Below are positions 57,144-64,000 of a DNA stretch of 64,000 bases, piece by piece. The DNA lies in NCBI RefSeq assembly GCF_003628435.1, contig NZ_RBZN01000005.1, positions 52,173-116,172 on the forward strand, in the 5' to 3' direction. The position numbers and the translations under genes are program-made. Position 1 is the stretch's first letter. Each line of letters starts with the position of its first letter. The notes beneath the pieces are model-generated. The model saw only the letters and a program-made list of their open reading frames with translations, was not told the origin of the DNA and did no database searches. This DNA comes from Ureibacillus endophyticus (GTDB taxonomy: Bacteria > Bacillota > Bacilli > Bacillales_A > Planococcaceae).

Positions 57144-58286
57144 TTAATTCGTAAGTCTTTGTACTATTTTAGCAGTACGTTTTGCTGCTTCTATCACTAA
57201 CTCTTCAGTTAAACCAAGTCCGAAACTAAAACGAATTGAATTGCGAAGTTCTTCTGCTCCTGATCCAAACATTGCAACTAGTACGTGAGACGGATCTATT
57301 GAACCTGCAGTACATGCAGAGCCACTAGAAGCGTACACATTATTCATATCTAAATTTACTAAAAACGATTCAACATCCATTCCTTTAAAGCTGATATTTA
57401 ATACATGCTGTAAAGAATTATCTCTGTTACCGTTTACATGGTACACGATGTTTTCTTCATCTAAAATTGATAAAAATAACCCTCGGAAATTTTGATAACT
57501 TTCGCGTTTTGATTCCATTTCGGCTTGCGCAATTTCTACTGCCTTTGCAAACCCAACTGCTGCAGGGACATTTTCTGTACCTGCACGTCTTTTCTTCTCT
57601 TGTGATCCACCAAGAAAAGTCGCATTCAAAGGCGTACCTGTTCTTTGATAAAGGAAGCCAATCCCTTTAGGACCGTTCAATTTATGACTTGATACACTTA
57701 ATAAATCGACTTTTAACTCTTCAACATTTAGTCGTTCAATTCCAAAAGCTTGAACAGCATCTGTATGAAAAATTGCTTGATGATCTTTTAAAATTTCACC
57801 TATTTCTGCAATCGGTTGGATCGTGCCTACTTCATTATTTCCATACATAATTGTTACAAGAATTGTATCTTCACGTAACGCATTCTTAAATGTATCAATT
57901 GAAATACGACCGCTTTCATCAACAGGCAAGTAGGTAACTTCAAAGCCATCTTTTTCAAGTTTTTCACATGCATGTAATACAGCATGATGTTCAATTTGAG
58001 TTGTAATGATATGTTTGCCTTTTGATTGTAAGGCTTGACTTACTCCAAAAATTGCAGAATTATCAGCTTCCGTACCACCACTTGTAAAAATAATCTCGTT
58101 ATCTTTAGCACCGATTGCACGTGCTAGAGTTGTGCGAGCATCATCTAAAACCTTTCGCGCTTGTCTTCCTGCTGTATGGATGCTTGAAGGATTTCCAAAA
58201 ATCGTTTCGAAAGCCTTCGTCATCTCTTTTATTACTTCGGGGTGCATTGGTGAAGTCGCTGCATGGTCTAGATAAATTAATTCCAT
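57144..58286 (-). CDS. Cysteine desulfurase (IscS/YrvO type)
   Basis: The 380-residue PLP enzyme removes sulfur from cysteine. It has MELIYLDHAATSPMHPEV, TSGGTEADNSAIFG (about 69-82), the PLP Lys in SVSSHKLNGPKGIG (about 196-209) and the persulfide Cys in ASSGSACTAGSIDPS (about 321-335). The place just before mnmA points to the YrvO role, supplying sulfur for 2-thiouridine; a wider IscS role cannot be ruled out. CymR, which senses cysteine status, is encoded just upstream. Confidence 0.95.
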   Translation of the reverse strand: MELIYLDHAATSPMHPEVIKEMTKAFETIFGNPSSIHTAGRQARKVLDDARTTLARAIGAKDNEIIFTSGGTEADNSAIFGVSQALQSKGKHIITTQIEHHAVLHACEKLEKDGFEVTYLPVDESGRISIDTFKNALREDTILVTIMYGNNEVGTIQPIAEIGEILKDHQAIFHTDAVQAFGIERLNVEELKVDLLSVSSHKLNGPKGIGFLYQRTGTPLNATFLGGSQEKKRRAGTENVPAAVGFAKAVEIAQAEMESKRESYQNFRGLFLSILDEENIVYHVNGNRDNSLQHVLNISFKGMDVESFLVNLDMNNVYASSGSACTAGSIDPSHVLVAMFGSGAEELRNSIRFSFGLGLTEELVIEAAKRTAKIVQRLTN

Positions 58287-58325
58287 GAAAATATTACTCC
58301 TTTAAATTGAATCGTTTTGATAAGG

Positions 58326-58745
58326 TTAAATATAGAACATATAACCATCAACTTCTGATGGATCATTGTATTTTGCTAAATCTTCAATTGTTGTTGTATC
58401 AAGAACATGCTTAACTGCATCTCGAATACGCATCCACAATTGTTGTTGTGGCGCTTCTTCATTTTCAATACCTTCTACTGGTTGAATTGGCCCTTCAAGC
58501 ACTTTAATTACATCCGCAGCAGAAATCTTGCTAGGTGGTATTGCTAATAAATATCCACCATAAGCTCCTCGAACACTTTTTACTAACCCAGCAATTCGAA
58601 GTGGTGAAACTAATTGTTCTAAATAAGCTTCCGATAAGTCTTTTTCCGCAGCAATTTGTCTTAACGGAATAGGTCCTTCACCATAATGCTTCGCTAATTC
58701 AATCATAATCGTTAGTCCGTATCTACCCTTTGTAGAAATTTTCAT
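58326..58745 (-). CDS. cymR: Rrf2-type cysteine metabolism repressor CymR
   Basis: The 139-residue protein has the Rrf2 winged helix (MKISTKGRYGLTIMIELAKH, PLRQIAAEKDLSEAYLEQLV, about 23-46, and GLVKSVRGAYGGYLL, about 54-68). It has no Cys cluster like IscR, so it fits CymR, which with CysK represses cysteine uptake and synthesis. GAGGTG precedes the ATG, and an extended -10 TGGTATACT lies at about 58784-58791 on the minus strand. It diverges from rarA, as in B. subtilis. Confidence 0.93.
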   Translation of the reverse strand: MKISTKGRYGLTIMIELAKHYGEGPIPLRQIAAEKDLSEAYLEQLVSPLRIAGLVKSVRGAYGGYLLAIPPSKISAADVIKVLEGPIQPVEGIENEEAPQQQLWMRIRDAVKHVLDTTTIEDLAKYNDPSEVDGYMFYI

Positions 58746-58863
58746 TATAACACCTCATGTTTCTTTGTCCATAATTTAGCTTAAGTATACCATAACTCCT
58801 TTTATTCCACTCGGAAAAGGGCTAATATTAATTAATAAAAAGTATATTTGGAGGATTGCGACA

Positions 58864-60141
58864 ATGCAAAATGAACCGTTAGCTTTCCGAATGCGTCCGC
58901 GCAATATTACCGAAATCATTGGGCAACAACATATTATCGGAGAACATACAACTTTATATAAAATGATTCAAAATGGTCATGTTCCTTCAATGCTTTTATA
59001 TGGGGAGCCAGGCATAGGAAAAACATCTATTGCCTACGCGATTGCAGGCAGCTCAAAGTTACCATTTTTTGCTCTAAATGCAACACATGCTGGAAAAAAA
59101 GATGTAGAACAAATAGTTACAGAAGCAAGAATCTCAGGTAAAGTACTACTTTTTTTGGATGAAATTCATCGTTTTAACAAGCTACAGCAAGATACATTGC
59201 TTCCCCATGTAGAAAATGGGTCAATTGTATTAATTGGGGCAACTACTGAAAATCCCTTTCACGATGTAAACCCGGCAATTCGTTCTCGTTGCGGGGAAAT
59301 TTTACAGCTAAAACGTCACGAGCAAAAAGATATCGTCCAACTCATTACAGTTGCTTTACAAGATAAAGAGAGAGGACTAGGAAAATATACTATAAAAATT
59401 TCAGATAGCCAAATTGAAAGAATCGCACTTGCTTCAAATGGTGATGCAAGAAAAGCATTAACATTGCTCGAATCAATCTATTACGCTTCAGATGAAGTGG
59501 AAGGTGAAACTATTGTGGTGGATTCAACCATCGAACACCTTTCAAATCGTATTGGGGTTTATGGAGATAAAGGCGGTTCCCACTTCTACAATTTACTTTC
59601 TGCACTGCAAAAATCTGTTCGTGGAAGTGATACAAATGCCGCACTTTATTATTTAGCCCATTTGCTTGAAAATGGAGATTTAATTGCTGTATGCAGACGT
59701 TTATTAGTGATGGCATATGAAGATATCGGCCTTGCTAACCCTTCTGTAGGTGCCCATGTCTATGCTGCATGTGAATCCGCTAAAGTTTTAGGTTTACCAG
59801 AAGCTCGCATCCCATTAGCAAATGCGGTGATTGAAATGTGTTTATCACCCAAATCAAATTCTGCCTACTCTGCCCTTGATGCAGCAATTAATGCAATCCA
59901 TGAAGGGAAAACTGGTGATATCCCATCCCATTTAAAAGACGCTCATTACGCTGGTGCAAAAACATTAGGACATGTTGGTTATAAATATCCCCACGACTAT
60001 CCAATTGGTACATTTGGTGGTTGGGTAGACCAACAATATTTACCCGATAATGTGAACCTTGAATTTTATAAACCTGTCATAGCTGGCGAAGAGAAAAAGA
60101 TGGCCGCAATTTATGATAAATTAAAGACCTTTAAAAAATGA
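58864..60141 (+). CDS. rarA: Replication-associated recombination protein RarA
   Basis: RarA (YrvN, MgsA family) is an AAA+ ATPase related to clamp-loader proteins that acts at stalled forks. The 425-residue product has [19 protein letters not shown], Walker [13 protein letters not shown] (about 44-55), Walker [13 protein letters not shown] (about 95-106), sensor 1 GATTENP and the conserved [17 protein letters not shown] C-terminal region with [24 protein letters not shown] lies before the ATG. It has a terminator shared with the convergent chemoreceptor gene. Confidence 0.96.
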   Translation: MQNEPLAFRMRPRNITEIIGQQHIIGEHTTLYKMIQNGHVPSMLLYGEPGIGKTSIAYAIAGSSKLPFFALNATHAGKKDVEQIVTEARISGKVLLFLDEIHRFNKLQQDTLLPHVENGSIVLIGATTENPFHDVNPAIRSRCGEILQLKRHEQKDIVQLITVALQDKERGLGKYTIKISDSQIERIALASNGDARKALTLLESIYYASDEVEGETIVVDSTIEHLSNRIGVYGDKGGSHFYNLLSALQKSVRGSDTNAALYYLAHLLENGDLIAVCRRLLVMAYEDIGLANPSVGAHVYAACESAKVLGLPEARIPLANAVIEMCLSPKSNSAYSALDAAINAIHEGKTGDIPSHLKDAHYAGAKTLGHVGYKYPHDYPIGTFGGWVDQQYLPDNVNLEFYKPVIAGEEKKMAAIYDKLKTFKK

Positions 60142-60142
60142 T

Positions 60143-60182
60143 AAAACTGGTGAAGAAGAGTTAATCTCTCTCCACCAGTTTT
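60143..60182. terminator. Shared terminator of rarA and the chemoreceptor gene
   Basis: AAAACTGGTG pairs with CACCAGTTTT, with more pairing (AGAG/CTCT) inside. It abuts the stop of rarA and that of the gene at 60183, with A/T runs on both sides. Confidence 0.85.
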
Positions 60183-62348
60183 TTATTGTTGGTCAATATG
60201 AAACTTTGATACGGTTTGTGCCAAAGTTCCAACTAATAAAGAGCTTCGTTCAGTATCATGTTGGGCACCTCTTATTAATTCAACCATTCGTTTCATTGAA
60301 TCCTCAACAATTTCAACAACTCTTACATTCTGTTCGCTTCCTGCAGCAATATTTTGAATAATATCTCTCATTTGTTCTGTTACATTAATTTGATTTGAAG
60401 GTGCATTGGTCATTGAAGATAATACTTCTTTAACAACGCCAATATACTCAGAACCTTTTTCAACTTCTTGACTATTATTTTCAATGGCATTTTGAATTAA
60501 TCTGGAGTTACTTTCGATTAAATGTAATGTTTCATCAATTTCTTCCGTTGCATGCTTAGTTTGTAAAGCAAGTTTTCGTATTTCCTCAGCCACAACCGCA
60601 AAACCTTTACCATGTTCCCCTGCTCTAGCTGCTTCAATGGATGCATTTAAAGCAAGTAAATTCGTTTGTTCTGCAATTGCATTGATTGTCACTACCACTT
60701 TACTAATACTAGTAGAAGATTCCATGAAGGTCTCTGTTAAATGTAACGTTTCTCGAACTTTTTCAACAATTCCATTCATTTTCTCATCAATACCAACCAC
60801 TTGATCTTGCGCTGCACATAATTGTTCTGTTGATTGCTGTTCCATATGTTCCATAGTTTTACTAATTTGATCAACTTGTAACATAGCATTTCGAACATCA
60901 TCGAGCTGATGTTGAATGGTTAAAAACATCTCTTCCATTTGAGCGATTAACTCATTCGAACTATATTCTACGTTTTTCGTTTGTTGTTGTAGGTTGGTGT
61001 TCGTTAATTGTACATCAGAAGTAGATTTCTGAACTTTCTGAATAAGGGAAGCTTGAGAATCTACAAAATTATTAATCCAGCGTCCCATTTCCCCGGTTTC
61101 ATCATTCTCAAGTAGTGACTTATCGATTCGAATCGTTAAGTCTCCCTCTCCTTCTGCTATGGTTTGTATCATGGATGTAACTTTATTAATTCGATCGATA
61201 ATTGGTTTTAATCGTTTCCTAGTAAAATAAAACGTACCTATAATTCCGTAAATAACATTAATTGCAAGAATGATTAAAGGATGAAGAAAATGAAATGCAT
61301 TTAATACTTGGAATAATAAAATATTCATCATCATAAATGAGATAAAACTAATTCCTAATCGAAAGCCTATTGAACGCGTACGATACACTTCTTCTAAGTC
61401 CGCCTCACACATCATACCCCAAACGTCCGGACAGTGGGGCATTTGGAACGTAACACCCTTCCCAATAACTGGTATGTGACGATAGTCTGAATATCCTGGG
61501 AACTCTACAAATAAATTCGATCCGTTTTTTATCGTATTCGCAACACCTGGATGCAACTCCTTAGTAGCAGGGTCTGTAAATCGAATTTCAAATTCTGTGT
61601 GACGTTTTATTTTTACCGTTCCCCAATGTTTTGTGTTAACACCCGCTTTTAAATTTTCTCCTAAAGTAAACGTTTCATCTTCAAAACGGCTGCGGGATAA
61701 GGCAGTTCCAGGTTGAATAAGAGGATCCAAAACAGATTTTGTCATAAATAAATAGTTATCACCAGAATCTTCATAAATATGGCCTGCTTCTCGTTGAATC
61801 AAATCAGAAATTACATCATTTGGTACTCGAGCAGCAAGAATAAATTGCACTACATTATCTCGAAAAACTGGTTGTAAAAATAAAAGCGTTACTTCATCAT
61901 GAAATTTCGATGTTCTTGGTCCAATATCTAAAGTAATTGGATCAATAAATGGCCCATATAAAAGAGGTTTACCTGATTGCCAAACTGAAGCTACAGCTTT
62001 TTCATATACTTGTGTATTTTTATAGCTTGTCCCAATGTGTGTTGGAAAACTTGATGCAAATACTTCAATATCTTTATTAAGTAAAAAAAGTTCCGTAAAG
62101 TAAGTACTCTTATTTTTAGATTCTACTAAGTATTGGTTCAAGTAATTCGGTGCAATATTCAGGATTTCATAAGCTCGAGTGTCCAAAGAAGCCCAACGAT
62201 CCTTTGTCCACCCTTGTAATAAATTCACACGAGTTCTCGCAATACTCTCAAAAATCTCTTCCTTTTGTTGTACCGTTCCTTTATTTAATTTAAATGACCA
62301 CCATAATGGTAATCCTTCTTTAAAATTAAGCCAGCCAAATACACCCAT
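60183..62348 (-). CDS. Methyl-accepting chemotaxis protein with mid-protein membrane hairpin
   Basis: The 721-residue protein has a sensor-like N-terminal domain (about 1-320; Cache-like around [19 protein letters not shown], 131-150) without a preceding membrane segment, two membrane helices (about 327-350 and 354-375), a HAMP domain (about 376-430, [10 protein letters not shown]) and a complete MCP signalling domain with the hairpin tip [20 protein letters not shown] (about 553-572) and [16 protein letters not shown]. Both long parts should thus be cytoplasmic, unlike most receptors. GAGGAGG fits ATG 62348. A weak sigma-D-like site is possible upstream but not convincing. The ligand is unknown. 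Confidence 0.85.
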   Translation of the reverse strand: MGVFGWLNFKEGLPLWWSFKLNKGTVQQKEEIFESIARTRVNLLQGWTKDRWASLDTRAYEILNIAPNYLNQYLVESKNKSTYFTELFLLNKDIEVFASSFPTHIGTSYKNTQVYEKAVASVWQSGKPLLYGPFIDPITLDIGPRTSKFHDEVTLLFLQPVFRDNVVQFILAARVPNDVISDLIQREAGHIYEDSGDNYLFMTKSVLDPLIQPGTALSRSRFEDETFTLGENLKAGVNTKHWGTVKIKRHTEFEIRFTDPATKELHPGVANTIKNGSNLFVEFPGYSDYRHIPVIGKGVTFQMPHCPDVWGMMCEADLEEVYRTRSIGFRLGISFISFMMMNILLFQVLNAFHFLHPLIILAINVIYGIIGTFYFTRKRLKPIIDRINKVTSMIQTIAEGEGDLTIRIDKSLLENDETGEMGRWINNFVDSQASLIQKVQKSTSDVQLTNTNLQQQTKNVEYSSNELIAQMEEMFLTIQHQLDDVRNAMLQVDQISKTMEHMEQQSTEQLCAAQDQVVGIDEKMNGIVEKVRETLHLTETFMESSTSISKVVVTINAIAEQTNLLALNASIEAARAGEHGKGFAVVAEEIRKLALQTKHATEEIDETLHLIESNSRLIQNAIENNSQEVEKGSEYIGVVKEVLSSMTNAPSNQINVTEQMRDIIQNIAAGSEQNVRVVEIVEDSMKRMVELIRGAQHDTERSSLLVGTLAQTVSKFHIDQQ

Positions 62349-62594
62349 TAACATACCTCCTCAAAACAAACCATTATCAAACAATTAAATTGCACCTTAT
62401 GTTATAATAGTTTACATGAAAAACCCAAAAACTTACAATACCGAACATACATACGAAACCATCATATCCCTTACAAAGAGGCATTTTTCCAGCTATTCTA
62501 GAAACTTTTAACTAAATAAAATTTGTTCAAAAATACATAACCATGTTACAAAACGTAACAATTCTTCTCATTTACGTAGGTTTCATTACAAAAA

Positions 62595-62623
62595 AAGTGA
62601 ACCCGACATTTCGGATTCACCTT
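62595..62623 (-). terminator. Terminator after the 172-residue gene
   Basis: AAGGTGAATCCGA pairs with TCGGGTTCACTT around AATG and is followed on the minus strand by TTTTTTG. It lies eight bases after the stop at 62631. The rest of the 62.35-62.59 kb gap shows only A+T-rich DNA. Confidence 0.85.
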
Positions 62624-62630
62624 AAATCTT

Positions 62631-63149
62631 TTATTTTTTTAATAATTGAACAAATTTCGAAAAATGCTCAAAACAAGTTTGAGGTTTATTATTTTGATTT
62701 AATATCGTTCTTTCAAATGATCCCTCTTTAACATTCAAAAGTTCTAATTCTTCATAGCTACTTGCAATTTCATTTAAAAATTGTGCATTAACAATTTTTT
62801 GTACATTCGGTATACAATTTGCAGCAATTGTAAATAACTCTTTAACTTCCTCAATTACCTTAACAGATTTTTCAGTTTGCATTTTATAATACGAAAGACT
62901 ATGGAAAAAAATTAGTTTTGAACTTATATCTAAAAACATCATCCAAAATGTATTTTCTTTAGGGGACTCATCATTTGCCACAGCAGTATTATAATAGTCT
63001 ACAAAACGTTCTAATAGTTCACCAAGACTTAAATAGGCTCTTTCCCAATTTTGAGATGTATCAATATCATTGAATATTATTTCATCCATCTTTTCCTTCA
63101 ATCGAATTAACTTCACAGCTTCATTCGTCATTGGAACCTTTGTTGTCAT
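62631..63149 (-). CDS. Protein of unknown function, all-helical
   Basis: I do not recognise this 172-residue protein. It appears soluble and mostly helical, with charged and leucine-rich stretches (EAVKLIRLKEKMDEIIF, AYLSLGELLERFVDYYNTAV, KSVKVIEEVKELFTIAAN). GGGAGG precedes ATG 63149 and a good terminator follows, so it should be a real, monocistronic gene. It lies upstream of and in the same direction as the chemoreceptor gene; no link is shown. There is no signal peptide or membrane segment. Confidence 0.7.
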   Translation of the reverse strand: MTTKVPMTNEAVKLIRLKEKMDEIIFNDIDTSQNWERAYLSLGELLERFVDYYNTAVANDESPKENTFWMMFLDISSKLIFFHSLSYYKMQTEKSVKVIEEVKELFTIAANCIPNVQKIVNAQFLNEIASSYEELELLNVKEGSFERTILNQNNKPQTCFEHFSKFVQLLKK

Positions 63150-63362
63150 AACTAATCCTCCCATGCTCCGTTTAATATTTTATAAGATAACTATAACAAT
63201 AATATCCAAATAATTTTCTTTAAAATAAAAACTGATGAAAAAAGTGTGATACAAATGCGAAAAACCTTCATTTTTAAGAATATTCAAGAATGTCCATTTA
63301 TTATTTCTCACTGCAAAATTTGTCGAAATATACTATTTTATGAAAACAATATAGTATAAACT

Positions 63363-63740
63363 TTATAATATTCTGAGGACATACTTCTCATATAAATTCT
63401 CCACATTATGTATTTCTATAATCTTCTTAACTACCCCATTCTCAAATTTAAAAACCTTACCAGGAATATAAAAAATCCATGTAATTCCTTTCACCCACTC
63501 GTTTAAATTTTTATCGTGATTATTACTAAAGAAATATTTGTTATACAATACTTTTGTCATATTAATAAAAGAATCATTCACAACATAACTTTTAGTAGAA
63601 AAGTCATACTCAGGTGGTACAACTTGATTCTGGTCATAAAGATGGATCACTTTAGAATCATTATCTATAGCTATTTCCACGACACCAATCTCATCAAAAA
63701 TATTTAAACCACGATATTCAATTTCAAAAATACTTGACAT
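63363..63740 (-). CDS. Protein of unknown function
   Basis: I do not recognise this 125-residue protein. It begins MSSIFEIEYRGLNIFDEIGV and has alternating hydrophobic residues (VVEIAIDNDSKVIHLYDQN, ITWIFYIPGKVFKFENGVVKK), suggesting a beta-rich small fold, with an Asn- and Tyr-rich, A+T-richer composition than the housekeeping genes. AAGGAGCAAAATT precedes the ATG. The size and style recall small accessory proteins such as immunity proteins, but I have no motif to support that. Confidence 0.6.
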   Translation of the reverse strand: MSSIFEIEYRGLNIFDEIGVVEIAIDNDSKVIHLYDQNQVVPPEYDFSTKSYVVNDSFINMTKVLYNKYFFSNNHDKNLNEWVKGITWIFYIPGKVFKFENGVVKKIIEIHNVENLYEKYVLRIL

Positions 63741-63879
63741 AATTTTGCTCCTTCAATTTTCAATTATTTTATTAATATATCTAATTTTTTCACTAAATTT
63801 AAAATCACTGATGTTTATACACATAAGTACATTGGGTATAGAATATATACCTAAAAACAACATTTTCTCTCTATAATTT

Positions 63880-64000
63880 TGGTAGTGTCAAAACTTCTAT
63901 GAAAAATTGAAAAACACAAGGTATTGGGCGATAAGTACTCTCCGAACGAGGGGACAATCGCTCTTGACAAACATTCCGAAAAGGTTGCGCCCATATTTTT
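63880..64000 (-). other. Possible end of a coding or mobile element at the window edge
   Basis: The minus strand is open from the edge, reading KYGRNLFGMFVKSDCPLVR and on to a stop near 63905, 33 codons in all. The outer bases read as AGTGTCAAAACTTC, which resembles an insertion-sequence end. Base composition rises in G+C compared with the A+T-rich 63.2-63.9 kb. The piece is too short to name. Confidence 0.3.

Noticed and set aside
62360..62420. Sigma-D promoter for the chemoreceptor
   Set aside because: TAAG-N14-TTTGATAA matches only part of the consensus, so I do not list it as a site.

Overview
The window comes from the chromosome of a low-GC, endospore-forming member of the Bacillales, most like the Lysinibacillus/Solibacillus group. 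Three things point there: gene order closely follows the Bacillus subtilis yqfD-comE-hrcA-sigK-alaS region; sporulation genes are present (yqfC, yqfD, spoIIP, gpr, sigK, spo0M); and regulation is Gram-positive in type (CIRCE, an alanine T-box, sigma-W-like and sigma-E-like promoters, strong Shine-Dalgarno sequences with many TTG/GTG starts). I did not identify the species.

Layout, mostly on the minus strand. 1-5.3 kb: phoH (cut by the edge), yqfD, yqfC, a yqfB-position gene and the floA-yqeZ flotillin/NfeD pair behind a perfect sigma-W-type promoter. 5.5-9.8 kb: rpsU, deoC, mtaB, rsmE, prmA. 9.8-14.8 kb: hrcA-grpE-dnaK-dnaJ with a perfect CIRCE. 14.8-21 kb: hemW, an unknown gene, lepA, spoIIP, gpr, then rpsT on the plus strand. 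21.3-29.8 kb: holA, yqzM (+), the comEA-EB-EC DNA-uptake operon and the yqeM-rsfS-yqeK-nadD-yhbY-aroE block. 29.8-30.4 kb: a gene-free block of four palindromic repeat units. 30.5-34.7 kb: yqeH, yqeG, psd, and on the plus strand pssA and an uninterrupted sigK, then an unlisted 30-residue membrane peptide gene. 34.8-44.1 kb: mtnN, yrrS, greA, udk, the tRNA mo5U34 trio trhP2-trhP1-trmR, mltG, two DUF1292 genes, ruvX and ireB. 44.2-47.3 kb: alaS with its T-box. 47.4-51.7 kb is more variable: a TerC transporter, an inverted-repeat element, an MFS transporter, spo0M and DUF1801 and SIMPL genes. 51.8-60.2 kb: recD2, a eukaryote-type (HIS6-like) HisA in opposite orientation, a TPR protein, mnmA, iscS, cymR and rarA. 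60.2-64 kb: a chemoreceptor of unusual topology, two unknown genes and a possible element end at the edge.

Several genes work together. HrcA/CIRCE controls the chaperone operon. ComEA, ComEC and ComEB bind, import and salvage DNA. TrhP1/TrhP2 and TrmR build 5-methoxyuridine at tRNA position 34; IscS with MnmA makes 2-thiouridine there, and MtaB acts at A37. SpoIIP, Gpr, SigK, YqfC/YqfD and Spo0M span sporulation from engulfment to germination.

The most unusual material is non-coding. Palindromic repeat units at 29.8-30.4 kb keep fixed end tags while their stems differ in a compensated way. A 27-30 bp hairpin with a conserved core and covarying stem occurs at 30.3, 42.2, 42.3 and 48.1 kb, once as a 34-bp filled site next to an almost identical empty copy. 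Other points are a hairpin over the comEA ribosome binding site, the HIS6-like HisA and the 30-residue peptide gene.
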